Of a stretch of DNA of 64,000 nt, positions 46,134 to 55,836 are shown one piece after another. The translations under genes were made by a program, and so were the position numbers. Position 1 is the stretch's first letter; each line of letters begins with the position of its first letter. Source of the stretch: Alcanivoracaceae bacterium (GTDB lineage Bacteria; Pseudomonadota; Gammaproteobacteria; Xanthomonadales; Marinicellaceae); the NCBI GenBank assembly GCA_016744455.1, contig JADGEI010000006.1, positions 82,668 through 146,667 on the forward strand, given 5' to 3'. The notes below the pieces were generated by a model. It saw nothing but the letters and a program-made list of their open reading frames with translations. It ran no database searches and was not told the DNA's origin.

Positions 46134-46721
46134 ATGTCTCTCTTATCACAATTAATGAGTTCATTCCAAATACTCCCTGGTGTTGGACCTAAATCTGCAC
46201 AAAGAATATGCTTCAATTTATTGCAAAAGAATAAAACTAAGGCTTTAGAATTAGCTGACATTCTTAAACAAGCTTGTGAAAAAATTGGTGAGTGTAACCG
46301 TTGCAGAACATTAACAGAGAATGAGTTATGCCGTATATGCTTGAGCGACAAAAGAAATGCAGAACAATTATGTATTGTGGAATCACCAGCTGATTTAATG
46401 CAAATTGAACAATCTACTGACTTTTCAGGGACTTACTTTGTTTTACATGGTAATTTGAGCCCATTAGATGGAGTGGGGCCAGCAGAACTTGGTTTTCCTA
46501 ACTTGGTAGATTTATTGGCGAAAGAACCAATTAATGAAGTAATTATTGCCACTAGTTCAACCTTAGAAGGGCAAACGACTGCACAGTTTATAGCACAAAT
46601 GTGTAATCAAACGGATATTGAATGTAGTGTATTAGCGCGTGGCGTTCCACTTGGAGGGGAATTGGAGTATGTTGATTCTAGCACGATTGCACATGCTTTT
46701 GGTAGCAGAGAAAAAATATGA
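46134..46721 (+). CDS. recR: Recombination mediator RecR
   Basis: RecR works with RecO and RecF to load RecA onto SSB-coated gaps. At 195 residues it has the normal length. A helix-hairpin-helix lies at LPGVGPKSAQRI, a C4 zinc finger at CNRCRTLTENELCRIC, and the Toprim domain from about residue 80 (LCIVESPADLMQIE) with GVPLGGELEYVD near the end. The stop overlaps the HIT gene ATG by 4 nt. Confidence 0.96.
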   Translation: MSLLSQLMSSFQILPGVGPKSAQRICFNLLQKNKTKALELADILKQACEKIGECNRCRTLTENELCRICLSDKRNAEQLCIVESPADLMQIEQSTDFSGTYFVLHGNLSPLDGVGPAELGFPNLVDLLAKEPINEVIIATSSTLEGQTTAQFIAQMCNQTDIECSVLARGVPLGGELEYVDSSTIAHAFGSREKI

Positions 46722-47068
46722 ATAACACAACAACAATTTTTGACAAAATACTTTCCAAAGAAATTCCTGCAGAAATTGTTTTTGAAAATGACACTGTTTT
46801 AGCATTTAAAGACATTAATCCGCAAGCACCGATTCATGTGCTTTTTATTCCAAAAATTAGAATTAATACGATTAATGAAATTAAAGATTCGCAATCAGAA
46901 TTAGTGGGTCAATTGTTTCTAGCTGCAAGAGATTATGCAAAAGAGTTAAGTGTAGCAGAAGAGGGTTATCGAGTTGTAATGAACTGTAATGAGCATGGTC
47001 AGCAAACAGTATTTCATATACATTTACACTTTTTAGCAGGCCGGCAAATGAATTGGCCCCCAGGTTAA
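46718..47068 (+). CDS. HIT-family (HinT-like) purine nucleotide hydrolase
   Basis: 116 residues. IFDKILSKEIPAEIVFEND is the HinT N terminus, ALKDINPQAPIH-type sequence follows (AFKDINPQAPIHVLFIPK), and HIHLHFLAG is the catalytic histidine triad HxHxH. HinT proteins hydrolyse purine nucleoside phosphoramidates, including adenylated lysine intermediates. It ends in QMNWPPG, the typical C terminus. It is last in the dnaX-ybaB-recR operon, coupled to recR by ATGA. Confidence 0.93.
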   Translation: MNNTTTIFDKILSKEIPAEIVFENDTVLAFKDINPQAPIHVLFIPKIRINTINEIKDSQSELVGQLFLAARDYAKELSVAEEGYRVVMNCNEHGQQTVFHIHLHFLAGRQMNWPPG

Positions 47069-47111
47069 TCTAGACTATTTGCAGATTTGTAAGATTTCAA
47101 CATGATGTTTG

Positions 47112-47636
47112 TCAATAACAATAACCTGGTAAGCTAACATAACTACATGAAAAACTTGTAAAAGGAGAATGAGCAAAGTTCATGCGATTATAATTTATAC
47201 TATTGTAACGAGGTGTTTTACGCCAAATATAGATTAAATTAGTTTTAATAACAGGGTATTCATAATTATATTCCCCAATTTTTTGCTCTGTATAGGCAAC
47301 CAACTTACCTGTAATAGTCACCATACGTTTATTGAAAGCATGCGGTTCTAAGAAACCTTCTTTGCATGCTAAAAATCGACTACCGTTTTTAGGGACGACT
47401 CTTTTTGGTCTTAAATCTCGATAAGTTTCTGTTTCAACAACTTCAAAACATGTTTTATCCTTATGGTTAATAGTTTGGACAACAAATCCCGACCACCTAA
47501 TATTTTCATTCAAAAGATGTTTGTTTTTTGACTGAAGTGGGGTAATACTAGAAAAATCGCCTTGTATCACTTTAGGGATGCTAGTACAGCCAGAAAGAAA
47601 TATAAAAGAGAAAAAATATAGATTTAATGCTTTCAT
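47112..47636 (-). CDS. Slp-family outer membrane lipoprotein
   Basis: 174 residues with a lipoprotein signal peptide and lipobox FLSGC (Cys at about residue 17), so probably lipid-anchored in the outer membrane. IRWSGFVVQTINHKDKTCFEVVE and RFLACKEGFLEPHAFNKRMVTITGKL correspond to the Slp (starvation lipoprotein) core seen in many gammaproteobacteria (both given as landmarks). Slp proteins are induced by carbon starvation in E. coli, but their role is not settled. It stands alone, convergent with the HIT gene. Confidence 0.8.
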   Translation of the reverse strand: MKALNLYFFSFIFLSGCTSIPKVIQGDFSSITPLQSKNKHLLNENIRWSGFVVQTINHKDKTCFEVVETETYRDLRPKRVVPKNGSRFLACKEGFLEPHAFNKRMVTITGKLVAYTEQKIGEYNYEYPVIKTNLIYIWRKTPRYNSINYNRMNFAHSPFTSFSCSYVSLPGYCY

Positions 47637-47779
47637 GGAAACCTCGGTTTCAATTTGTCACGGAATATTGTAAGTGAATCAATGTGAATTATAACTGAAC
47701 AGTTTTATGAGTTTGTAGAATATTGGTGTAAATGTACAACCTTTTTAATGAAGAAGCTATTTTACAAGTCATGTACTAA

Positions 47780-48775
47780 TCAGTCTTCAAATTCTTGCCT
47801 TGGGCCTCTGGACATTAGTTCTTTAACGGCATCTGTCGGTGACATTAAGCCATTTACGACTTTCCAAACATGTTCAGAAATGGGCATATCAACATTGAAT
47901 TTTTTTGCTAATCGCATAACTTCATCAGCTGCCCCAATACCTTCTACAACTTGGCCAATGTCCCTTTTTGCGGCTTCAATAGACTGTCCTCGTCCTAAAG
48001 CCAAGCCCATGCGTCTGTTTCTGGAAAGGTCTCCAGTACAAGTTAATACTAAGTCCCCAAGCCCTGAAAGCCCCATTAGAGTTTCAGGTTTGCAATTCAT
48101 GGCGTTACCTAAGCGCATCATTTCAGCCATGCCGCGGGTTAAAATTGCAGCACGTGTATTGTCACCTAATTGCATTCCATCACATATGCCAGTAGCGAGA
48201 GCTAACACGTTCTTGACAGCCCCTCCAAGTTCAGCACCTATTAAATCATCAGAAATATATACCCTGAATTTTTCATTGTGTAATGCATGTGCAACTTCAT
48301 GGGCAAAGTCTTTATGTGAACTTGCAACAGTAACTAAAGTAGGTTTACCTTCAGCGACGTCTTGTGCGAAAGACGGGCCGGTAACCAATGCTATTGGTCT
48401 AATATCACCAACAATATCCTCGGCAACTTCATGAAGAAATCGACCTGAATTTGGTTCAAAACCTTTTGACGCCCATGCCAAAGGTCTGGATCCAAGAAAT
48501 GGTTCAATTCTTTTTAAAATTTCAGCAAATGCATGAGAGGGCGAGACTACTAAAACTGCATCAGATTTTGTGATGGCAGCCTCTAAGTCAGCTTCTAAAA
48601 CTAAATCATCGGGGAATCTAACACTTGGTAAATATGCTTCATTGCTTCTTGATTTTTGCATATCATCCATGTGTTGGGCATTTCTTCCCCATAAGTAAGT
48701 GGTGCCATTTCTAGCTAATTGCATAGCTAGGGCAGAGCCCCAAGATCCAGCACCAATTACAGAAAACTTCATCAT
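47780..48775 (-). CDS. gpsA: NAD(P)-dependent glycerol-3-phosphate dehydrogenase
   Basis: GpsA reduces dihydroxyacetone phosphate to sn-glycerol 3-phosphate for phospholipid synthesis. VIGAGSWGSALAMQLA (about 5-20) binds the nucleotide. The conserved LGGAVKNVLALATGI includes the catalytic Lys, and GLSGLGDLVLTCTGDLSRNRRMG is the second signature (landmark near residue 250). Full length at 331 aa. Tandem ATGs at 48775 and 48772 are both possible. It lies 9 nt after secB, a conserved neighbourhood. Confidence 0.96.
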   Translation of the reverse strand: MMKFSVIGAGSWGSALAMQLARNGTTYLWGRNAQHMDDMQKSRSNEAYLPSVRFPDDLVLEADLEAAITKSDAVLVVSPSHAFAEILKRIEPFLGSRPLAWASKGFEPNSGRFLHEVAEDIVGDIRPIALVTGPSFAQDVAEGKPTLVTVASSHKDFAHEVAHALHNEKFRVYISDDLIGAELGGAVKNVLALATGICDGMQLGDNTRAAILTRGMAEMMRLGNAMNCKPETLMGLSGLGDLVLTCTGDLSRNRRMGLALGRGQSIEAAKRDIGQVVEGIGAADEVMRLAKKFNVDMPISEHVWKVVNGLMSPTDAVKELMSRGPRQEFED

Positions 48776-48784
48776 ATTGCGTTA

Positions 48785-49279
48785 TTATTGCTTGGTAGCT
48801 GATTCAGCTTGTGCTTGTGCTTGTTGCATCTGTTGTGCATATAACTGATCAAAGTTAACGGGTTGTAATAATAAAGGTTGGAAGCCACCATTCATTACAA
48901 TGTCTGAAATTACTTGGCGTGCATAAGGGAATAAAACATTTGGACAATAAGTACCAAGAGTTTGGTGCATTATTGCTTCATCAAAATTTTGTAAAACAAA
49001 AATACCAGCTTGTTGTACTTCAACCAAATAGGCTGTTTTCTCTAAAATTTTACAAGTAACAGTAACAGTTAAAACAATTTCATAGGTACCATCAGCAATT
49101 TGCTTAACCTTTTGGTTAAGGTTCATTTTGATTTCAGGTTGTCCCTTTTCATTAAAAATTTCTGGTGCATTAGGTGTTTCAAATGAAAGGTCTTTTACGT
49201 ATAACTTTTGTATTGACATTGTTGGTGCATTTTCAGGGTTAGCAGCTTGTGGTGCTGCAGTTTTGTTTTCTTCAGTCAT
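48785..49279 (-). CDS. secB: Protein-export chaperone SecB
   Basis: SecB is a tetrameric chaperone that keeps preproteins unfolded and delivers them to SecA. IQKLYVKDLSFETPNAPEIF near the N terminus, VTVTCKILEKTAYLVEVQQAGIF and LGTYCPNVLFPYARQVISD are family landmarks. FPPLLLQPVNFDQLY-type sequence (FQPLLLQPVNFD) lies near the end. The 164-residue length is normal. The C-terminal tail is rich in Gln and Ala. The yibN-secB-gpsA order is retained, though the usual grxC between them is missing. Confidence 0.97.
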   Translation of the reverse strand: MTEENKTAAPQAANPENAPTMSIQKLYVKDLSFETPNAPEIFNEKGQPEIKMNLNQKVKQIADGTYEIVLTVTVTCKILEKTAYLVEVQQAGIFVLQNFDEAIMHQTLGTYCPNVLFPYARQVISDIVMNGGFQPLLLQPVNFDQLYAQQMQQAQAQAESATKQ

Positions 49280-49315
49280 TGTTGACTCCTTTAGGTTTGT
49301 TTTTATTAAGTTAGA

Positions 49316-49741
49316 TTATTTTTTTACAATCGGTAGTTTGTCATTTATCCAGCCATTAATGCCACCAGATAAGTTAAATACATTTTCAATTCCCGCATTT
49401 GTCATATGTTTACAAGCGGATTTTGAAGTTATTCCATTAGGGCAATAGGCGATTACAGTTTTACCTTTAAATTCTTGAAGCTTAGCTGTATTATTAGAAA
49501 AATCTGATAATGGTATGTTAAGGGCGTTAACTATATGCCCTTGCTTAAAAGCATCAACTGAACGTGTATCAACAACTACTGCGTTTTTATGATTAACTAA
49601 CTGAGTTAATTCATTTGATGTCACATTCTTGAAAGCCTGCATTTTTTCATTCATTAATGTCATCATTAAAAAAAAGAACACAGACATAAAAGCAAGTGAC
49701 AATATTAAGTGGTTGCCAATAAATTCGAATAATTGTGCCAT
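49316..49741 (-). CDS. Membrane-anchored rhodanese-like protein (YibN-like)
   Basis: 141 residues with an N-terminal membrane segment (LILSLAFMSVFFFLMMT) and one rhodanese domain. VVDTRSVDAFKQGHIVNALNIPL is the substrate-loop region, and VIAYCPNGITSKSA carries the active-site cysteine in CPNGITS. The GGINGWINDKLPIVKK end is typical. Position upstream of secB and divergent from envC matches E. coli yibN. The sulfur acceptor is unknown. Confidence 0.88.
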   Translation of the reverse strand: MAQLFEFIGNHLILSLAFMSVFFFLMMTLMNEKMQAFKNVTSNELTQLVNHKNAVVVDTRSVDAFKQGHIVNALNIPLSDFSNNTAKLQEFKGKTVIAYCPNGITSKSACKHMTNAGIENVFNLSGGINGWINDKLPIVKK

Positions 49742-49882
49742 AAAAGGATTCCCGTAAACTCTTGGCCACTGTTATGAGGTTAAAATAACCAATTTCAAGT
49801 GGCAACTAGAATAATTCTTGTTAAAAAAGCGAAAGGCATTTTATAATATTGCTTTCTTTATTGTCTATCAATTTGTGTTTCT

Positions 49883-51025
49883 ATGTCAAAATTTGGGTTT
49901 AAAACTGCCTTATTGTTATTTTTAACATTAAGCCAGTCATCAATTGGACAGAATACAGAAGTAGATATTGAAAATAAAATCACTAAAATTCAACAAAAAC
50001 TAAACTTACTTAAAACTAAGCTTAATAAAGCCTATGGTAAAGAACAACAACTTATTGGAAAGTTGGAGGAACAAGATAAAGAAATTAATAAGGTGGCAAA
50101 AAACGTATCGATTAGCAAAAGCCAACTAAAAATTATTCAAACTCAAATTTCACAATTAAATCAAAATATTTCAAATAAATCTAACAGCATTGAAGCTCAA
50201 AAAAATCAGGTTGTTGATCTATTAAAATTACAGCTCTATATGAATCATGACAAAACATTGAAAATGTTATTAGTCAATCCAAGTAACAAAAGTAATAATC
50301 AAGCTAAACACCAAATTAAGTATTTACAAAATAAATTATATAACTTGATTAAGGTTGTAGCTAATGAAATTAAGTTGCTTAAAGCATTAAAGCAAGAGCA
50401 ATTGCTTCTACAAGATGAAGAAAATACAAAACAGCAACTACTATTATCCCAACAAGATAATTTGTTAGGTAAGCGTAATCAAAGATTGAATATTTTAAAA
50501 AGCTTAAAAGTTGAAATTGCTAAACACGAAACAGAAAGTGATGGTTTGAACAAAGATCAAAAACGTCTTAATCAACTGTTATTGGAAATCAAAAATTTGT
50601 TATCAGATTTGCCTGTAAATTTAGGTAGTAATGCTCCATTTAGTAAGCTAAGAAATAAAATGTTAAAACCTGTAAAAGGCAGTTATATTCGTTCATTTCA
50701 TTCGCGACGTTCAGAAGATACTAGGTGGAATGGGGTTGTTATTAAAGCTAAAGTAGGTGACCCTGTCAATGCCATAGCTTATGGAAGGGTTGCTTTTGCT
50801 GATTGGTTACGAGGTTTTGGGATGTTGGTGATTGTAGATCACCAAGATGGTTATATGTCACTTTACGGTTTCAATGAATCTATTAACGTAGAAGTTGGTG
50901 ATTGGGTAGACTCTCGACAGGAGATTGCAACCGTTGGTAATAGTGGTACATTAGTGACGTCTGCGGTTTATTTCGAAATTCGTAAAGATGCTAAACCACT
51001 TAACCCAAAGAGTTGGGTTAAGTAA
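49883..51025 (+). CDS. envC: Murein hydrolase activator EnvC
   Basis: EnvC is a periplasmic coiled-coil protein recruited to the division site by FtsEX, where it activates the amidases AmiA/B. Signal peptide at 1-22 (SQSSIG-QN). Coiled coil covers about 25-235, very rich in Lys, Gln and Leu. The C-terminal LytM/M23 domain runs from about 255 to 380. The catalytic zinc ligands of active M23 peptidases (HxxxD and HxH) are absent: the positions read RSFHSRRSEDTRWNGVV and SLYGFNESI. It is therefore degenerate, as in EnvC. It is divergent from yibN, as in E. coli. Confidence 0.92.
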   Translation: MSKFGFKTALLLFLTLSQSSIGQNTEVDIENKITKIQQKLNLLKTKLNKAYGKEQQLIGKLEEQDKEINKVAKNVSISKSQLKIIQTQISQLNQNISNKSNSIEAQKNQVVDLLKLQLYMNHDKTLKMLLVNPSNKSNNQAKHQIKYLQNKLYNLIKVVANEIKLLKALKQEQLLLQDEENTKQQLLLSQQDNLLGKRNQRLNILKSLKVEIAKHETESDGLNKDQKRLNQLLLEIKNLLSDLPVNLGSNAPFSKLRNKMLKPVKGSYIRSFHSRRSEDTRWNGVVIKAKVGDPVNAIAYGRVAFADWLRGFGMLVIVDHQDGYMSLYGFNESINVEVGDWVDSRQEIATVGNSGTLVTSAVYFEIRKDAKPLNPKSWVK

Positions 51026-51037
51026 TAGGTTTTTTTT
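50998..51037 (+). terminator. Rho-independent terminator overlapping the envC stop codon
   Basis: A perfect 11-bp stem, ACTTAACCCAA / TTGGGTTAAGT (50998-51008 with 51013-51023), has an AGAG loop. A T8 tract follows at 51030-51037, six bases after the stem. The stem encodes the last residues of EnvC (LNPKSWV). Confidence 0.65.
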
Positions 51038-51045
51038 AAACAGTA

Positions 51046-52419
51046 TTAGCTGTTTTTGTGCTCTTTGATTGTATTCTTTTGTTGTTTAAGTTCAGTCAAA
51101 TCCCAGCCATACACTTTAGCAAGTTTGTATGCAATTTTGATTTTTTTATAGGCTTTTTTGTAGTTTTTTAATTTATCTTCGACCAAGGCACTAATCTGAT
51201 ACCATTGAATAGTTTTATATGCTTTCTTTGCATAGTTTTTTAGATAAAGTTTGGCAGTATCTAGTTCTTCATTTGTTGGGTTTTCCTTTTTAGATATAGC
51301 TTTGGAAAAATGTAATTGTGCAATTAACAACCCATTTTTTGCAGCTTGCTTTAACCAGTAAAGTGGTGGTTGATTTGATTGGTTTACTACAATTTGATTT
51401 GATAATAGAGTGTAAGCAAAAATTGAGCATCTTTATTACCAACTTGTGCTGAATGCATAACCCAGTCTATACCCTTTTGCTTTTCAACTTTACATGATTT
51501 ACCAAAATAAATATTTTTACCAATTCGGTATTGAGCTTCAGGAATCCCTTCTTGGGCCGCATTGAAAAGCCATTTGTTAATAAGCTCTTTATCATTTTCT
51601 TCATTTTCAAAAAAACGATCTTGTACTAGAGCATATTGAAATTGCGCATCTTCATCTCCTGAGTTTGCCTTTTAAATAATTTTTTTATGTATTGGCCTTG
51701 TTTTTGGGTCAATGGAGATACATCAGCAGCAAGTGAAAAAGTTAATTTGAATGTTGCAGCTATAGGTTCTTTTATTTCTACTCTTTCACCATTTTTTTCA
51801 TAGTGGTATCTGTATTTCTCAATAATTTTAATGGTTTCTTCAACAAAGGCTCTAACTGGCAGTTCTTCCACTACTTGAATGTCCCTAACCGATCCATCAG
51901 GATAAACGAAAAAACTGAGTTGAACCCAGCCCTGTACTTTATTGATGAGCATTGCTCTAGGGTATTTAGGGGGTAATCTAAAGTCAGCTACTAGTTTGTA
52001 ACCTTGTTTAGAACTTTGCATATTTTTATTAATTTCAACTATTGGTCCCAAGATAACTTTGCTGTTTTTATACGCATAGCTATCATAATAGTTTTGGTAT
52101 AATGATTTAGCAGTGGTTAAATCATTGGCACTTAAGTTGTTCACGATAAATTCAGTTAGTGCCGCATATTTATTATTCTTTTCTTCCGATATCTTCGCCC
52201 AAGCGTAGGCTTCAATTAGGTTTTGCTCGATGCCTTCGCCTTTACTTAGCATCACAGCAAGATTGTACTGTGATTTTGAATTGCCAAGTTTTGCTAATGT
52301 ATAAAATTCGTTATAGGCTAGTTGAAATTTGCCTTCATTGTAACTTCTTTGTGCTTGGTAAAATCGGCAAATACAAGCGTGTTTAAAAGACATAGTGATA
52401 GCAAATAAATATTTTTCAT
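51046..52419 (-). pseudogene. Broken gene: exported Sel1-repeat/TonB C-terminal domain protein
   Basis: Reading across frames on the minus strand restores one exported protein. It starts at ATG 52419, after a GGAAA ribosome-binding site, with signal peptide MKNIYLLSLCLLNTLVFA. Then come Sel1-type repeats (LAKLGNSKSQYNLAVMLSKG), a TonB C-terminal domain at about 51700-52000 (PPKYPRAMLINKVQGWVQLSF in part), and more Sel1 repeats (AAQEGIPEAQYRIG, SAQVGNKDAQF, WLKQAAKNGLLIAQLHFSKA). Three frame breaks lie at short homopolymers: 52360-52363, 51670-51673 and near 51418-51422. Each is explained by one lost base. No other stop interrupts the pieces. Real decay or sequencing error are both possible. 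The intact part may serve as an energy-coupling or envelope protein. Confidence 0.75.
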
Positions 52420-52560
52420 AGTGGTTTCCATGTGGTATTTGAGGTTATTGTATGTTCAGTCAATTAAAAATGTAAATAGTTCATTGCTCTTTTATTTAAA
52501 ACTAGATAATTTAGATAACCATAGTAAAATGCAATTAACATATTTACTTTATAAAAACTA

Positions 52561-54216
52561 ATGACAGAAAAAAACGTTTCAGAAAATTTCATTACTCAAA
52601 TTATTGATACTGATTTAGCTTCAGCTAAACACAATAAAATCCATACGCGTTTCCCCCCTGAACCCAATGGTTTTTTACATGTTGGCCATGTTAAGTCTAT
52701 TTGTTTAAATTTTGGTATAGCAGAAGATTACCAAGGCTTATGTAATTTACGTTTTGATGATACAAACCCCGCAAAAGAAAGTATTGAATATGCACAATCA
52801 ATACAAGAAGATGTTGAGTGGTTAGGGTTTAAATGGAATGATAAAGTGTTATATTCCTCTGATTATTTTGATCAACTGTATGTTTATGCAGAAGAGTTAA
52901 TAAATAAAAACTTGGCATATGTTGACGAGCAATCGCCTGATGAAATTCGCCAAACACGGGGCGATTTTACAACACCAGGAACAAATAGTCCGTTCAGAAA
53001 TAGAGCAAAGTTAGAATCACTAGACTTGTTTAGACGAATGAAATCGGGTGAGTTTAAAGACGGTCAAATGGTGTTACGGGCAAAGATTGATATGCAGTCA
53101 GGTAATCTTAATATGCGAGATCCTATATTGTATCGAATTAAACGCCAACACCATATTCGTACCGCTGACAAATGGTGTATTTATCCTATGTATGATTTCA
53201 CTCATTGCATATCGGATGCTTTGGAGGGTATTACTCATTCGATTTGTACATTGGAATTTGCGGATCACAAGCCTTTATATGATTGGGTGTTGGATAATAT
53301 TTCTATCGAATGCCATCCACAACAAATTGAATTTAATCGGCTGAATCAAACGTTCACAATTATGTCAAAACGCAAACTTAATGAATTGGTCGAGAGTGGC
53401 ACTGTTGAAGGGTGGGACGATCCGCGTATGCCAACAGTTTCAGGTATGCGTAGAAGAGGTTATACGCCTAGTTCCATTCGAGAATATGCTAAGAAAAGCA
53501 CAGTAACAAGAAAACCTTCTGTAGTTCCAATGAGCATGCTAGAAGACAGTGTTAGGCATGAACTAAATAATACAGCTCCACGAATTATGGGTATTTTGCA
53601 TCCACTTAAAGTTGTCATAGAAAACTACCCCGAAGGCCAATGTGAAATGATTACTGCAAAAAACCACCCTATGGATGAATCTTTTGGAACTAGGGACTTA
53701 CCATTCGGGCGCGAACTTTACATAGAAGCTGATGATTACAAAGAGGGAGCTAATCGTAAATTTTTTCGCTTCACTGAAGGCAGGGAAGTCCGAATGCGCT
53801 ATGCTTATTACTTAACTTGTCAACGTGCTATTAAAAATGATAAAGGTGAGGTAATCGAATTGCGTTGTACTTATGACCCAGATACAAAAGGAGGTTCATC
53901 TCCTGATGGGCGTAAAGTAAAAGGCACAATACACTGGGTGAGTGCCGACCATGCTGATGATGTTGAATTGAGATTATATGACCGTCTGTACAATGTTGTT
54001 TCCCCAAAAGGCAAGGATGATTTAAACCCCGACTCATTGAAAATTTTGAAAAATGCTAAGTTAGAACCAGGTATAATTGCAGGTTCCGAAGGTAAACAAT
54101 ATCAATTTGAACGTACAGGTTATTTTTTTCGTGACCAAACGCATGAAAATGATAAGCCTGTTTTTAACCGCATCGTCACACTTAGAGATTCGTGGGCGAA
54201 GCTAGAACAAGAATAA
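52561..54216 (+). CDS. glnS: Glutaminyl-tRNA synthetase
   Basis: This class I synthetase charges tRNA-Gln directly. [15 protein letters not shown] near residue 32 is the HIGH motif, and [12 protein letters not shown] contains the KMSKS-type loop (MSKRK). The anticodon-binding domains run from about residue 340 to the end, with [17 protein letters not shown] typical of GlnRS. At 551 residues it matches E. coli GlnS (554). It is characteristic of gamma/betaproteobacteria, since most bacteria use the GatCAB route. Confidence 0.97.
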   Translation: MTEKNVSENFITQIIDTDLASAKHNKIHTRFPPEPNGFLHVGHVKSICLNFGIAEDYQGLCNLRFDDTNPAKESIEYAQSIQEDVEWLGFKWNDKVLYSSDYFDQLYVYAEELINKNLAYVDEQSPDEIRQTRGDFTTPGTNSPFRNRAKLESLDLFRRMKSGEFKDGQMVLRAKIDMQSGNLNMRDPILYRIKRQHHIRTADKWCIYPMYDFTHCISDALEGITHSICTLEFADHKPLYDWVLDNISIECHPQQIEFNRLNQTFTIMSKRKLNELVESGTVEGWDDPRMPTVSGMRRRGYTPSSIREYAKKSTVTRKPSVVPMSMLEDSVRHELNNTAPRIMGILHPLKVVIENYPEGQCEMITAKNHPMDESFGTRDLPFGRELYIEADDYKEGANRKFFRFTEGREVRMRYAYYLTCQRAIKNDKGEVIELRCTYDPDTKGGSSPDGRKVKGTIHWVSADHADDVELRLYDRLYNVVSPKGKDDLNPDSLKILKNAKLEPGIIAGSEGKQYQFERTGYFFRDQTHENDKPVFNRIVTLRDSWAKLEQE

Positions 54217-54239
54217 CATTACTAAATAAAGAAAATATT

Positions 54240-55139
54240 ATGCAAAAAACAGAAACTATCTGGCACAACGGTATGCTAAAACCATGGGACGAAATGACAA
54301 CTCATGCCTTAACACACACCTTACATTATGGAGGTGGTGCATTTGAAGGCATTCGCTTTTATAAAACCGATAAAGGGCCTGCTATATTCCGTTTAAAAGA
54401 ACACACTAATCGGTGGATATATTCGTCAGAAGTGCTTGGTATGGAACTTGATTATAATTATCAAGAACTCTTTGATGCACAAGTAAAGGTTGTAAAAGAA
54501 AATAATTTAGAATCCGGTTACATAAGACCTCTTACTTATTATGGCTACAAAGAATTGGGAGTGGCGGCTAAAGGTAACCCTGTCGAAGTCCTAATTGCTA
54601 ATTGGCCTTGGGGAAAGTATTTACCACATGATATGGTTGATATAAAAGTCAGTAAATACAAAAGAATAAGCCCGGAAACTACTGTAATAGATGCAAAAAT
54701 TTGTGGGCATTATGTTGGTGGTATTCTTTCTGCTGTGGAATTAGATGGTACCCATTATCATGAAGCTCTTTTCCTAGACCATGATGAAAATATTGCTGAA
54801 GGTGGTGGTGAAAATTTCTTTATAGTTAAAGATAAAGTCATACACACACCATCACTTGGGCATATTTTACCGGGTATAACAAGAGCAACTATAATAGAGA
54901 TTGCAAAGTTTTATGGTTATAAAGTAGTTGAAGAAAAAATCACACTTGAACAAGCACTTAATGCAGATGAAGCATTCTTTACAGGAACAGCAGTTGAAGT
55001 TACGCCAATAAAATCGATTAATGATCAAAACATTGGTACAGGTAACCTAGGTGAGGTAACGGCGTTTATAAAAGAAACATATGACGATGTAGTGCATGGA
55101 AGAAATAAAGATTTCATGAAGTACTTGACTTATGTTTAA
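54240..55139 (+). CDS. ilvE: Branched-chain amino acid aminotransferase
   Basis: This PLP class IV enzyme interconverts Val, Leu and Ile with their 2-oxo acids, using glutamate/2-oxoglutarate. IWHNGMLKPWDEMTTHALTHTLHYGGGAFEGIRFY (landmark) opens the protein. The PLP lysine is in DAKICGHYVGGI, and ALFLD...IAEGGGENFF is the cofactor-phosphate region. ATG 54240 is chosen, giving 299 residues, because homologues begin just before WHNG. The in-frame extension upstream would overlap glnS. It follows glnS by 23 nt and may be co-transcribed. Confidence 0.94.
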   Translation: MQKTETIWHNGMLKPWDEMTTHALTHTLHYGGGAFEGIRFYKTDKGPAIFRLKEHTNRWIYSSEVLGMELDYNYQELFDAQVKVVKENNLESGYIRPLTYYGYKELGVAAKGNPVEVLIANWPWGKYLPHDMVDIKVSKYKRISPETTVIDAKICGHYVGGILSAVELDGTHYHEALFLDHDENIAEGGGENFFIVKDKVIHTPSLGHILPGITRATIIEIAKFYGYKVVEEKITLEQALNADEAFFTGTAVEVTPIKSINDQNIGTGNLGEVTAFIKETYDDVVHGRNKDFMKYLTYV

Positions 55140-55223
55140 ACTCATTTAAGTTGAATTGTGCAATACTCGCGACTAACATTTGCTTTGGTATCTGAAAAAA
55201 ATTAAGACGTGTGGCCAAAATAG

Positions 55224-55706
55224 TTAAAATTTTAATTTAAACCTTACTATTTTTATGATCATTACAATAATCATTATAGGGATGGCAATAAGTAATAAAG
55301 GCAAGGCAATAACTAGCAAGGCTATTAATTTGAATTTCGATAATGAAGAAATTTTAATAAGTTGATTCATTCCTGCAGGTATTTCAAAATTTGCACCATC
55401 TGCAAAGGGGTTTTGTTGTTTTTGTGGTTGGTCTTTATCGACGAATTCTCCTTCTATGACTTTATCGGCCTCACAAGCTTTTGATAATGCGTCGATGAGC
55501 ATAAATGATTGACTAGGAATATCACCACTAATAGTGATTACCTCTTGAGAGACACTCATATTCGATTGTTTTTCATCATGGCTAAAGAGCTTATATTCCA
55601 AATCTGATGTATTTTCAAAACTACCAATTTGTTGCCATTCGTGAAGAAATTTTTCTATGTGTTTAGTTGGGTCCTGATAAATATTTATATTTAGAGTTTT
55701 ATTCAC
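55224..55706 (-). CDS. Hypothetical protein with a C-terminal membrane segment
   Basis: 160 residues that I do not recognise. Residues 1-120 are hydrophilic, with an acidic and Gln-rich middle (VIEGEFVDKDQPQKQQNPF). A single strongly hydrophobic stretch lies near the C terminus (LIALLVIALPLLLIAIPIMI), followed by a basic tail (KIVRFKLKF). The positive tail after the helix suggests a tail-anchored cytoplasmic domain. It is divergent from the acetyl-CoA hydrolase-like gene, with its own promoter region. Coding status is supported by length and regular codon use but not by homology. Confidence 0.55.
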   Translation of the reverse strand: MNKTLNINIYQDPTKHIEKFLHEWQQIGSFENTSDLEYKLFSHDEKQSNMSVSQEVITISGDIPSQSFMLIDALSKACEADKVIEGEFVDKDQPQKQQNPFADGANFEIPAGMNQLIKISSLSKFKLIALLVIALPLLLIAIPIMIIVMIIKIVRFKLKF

Positions 55707-55836
55707 TATATTGATTATTATTTAATCTATTAAAGATAGGGTTTGTATTATCAAAAATCAAGTAGTGAAATTGATTAGTATCAATAAGAGTTCTAATGAT
55801 TGTGATAAAATGCAACAAGTAATTGGAGTTAATAAC

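Noticed and set aside
47748..48434. Long open frame (228 codons) on the plus strand
   Set aside because: It is antisense to the well-conserved gpsA and its translation is a low-complexity Ser/Pro/Ala-rich mix without family motifs.
49883..51025. EnvC as an active M23 endopeptidase
   Set aside because: The zinc-binding HxxxD and HxH residues are missing, so it is called a non-catalytic activator.
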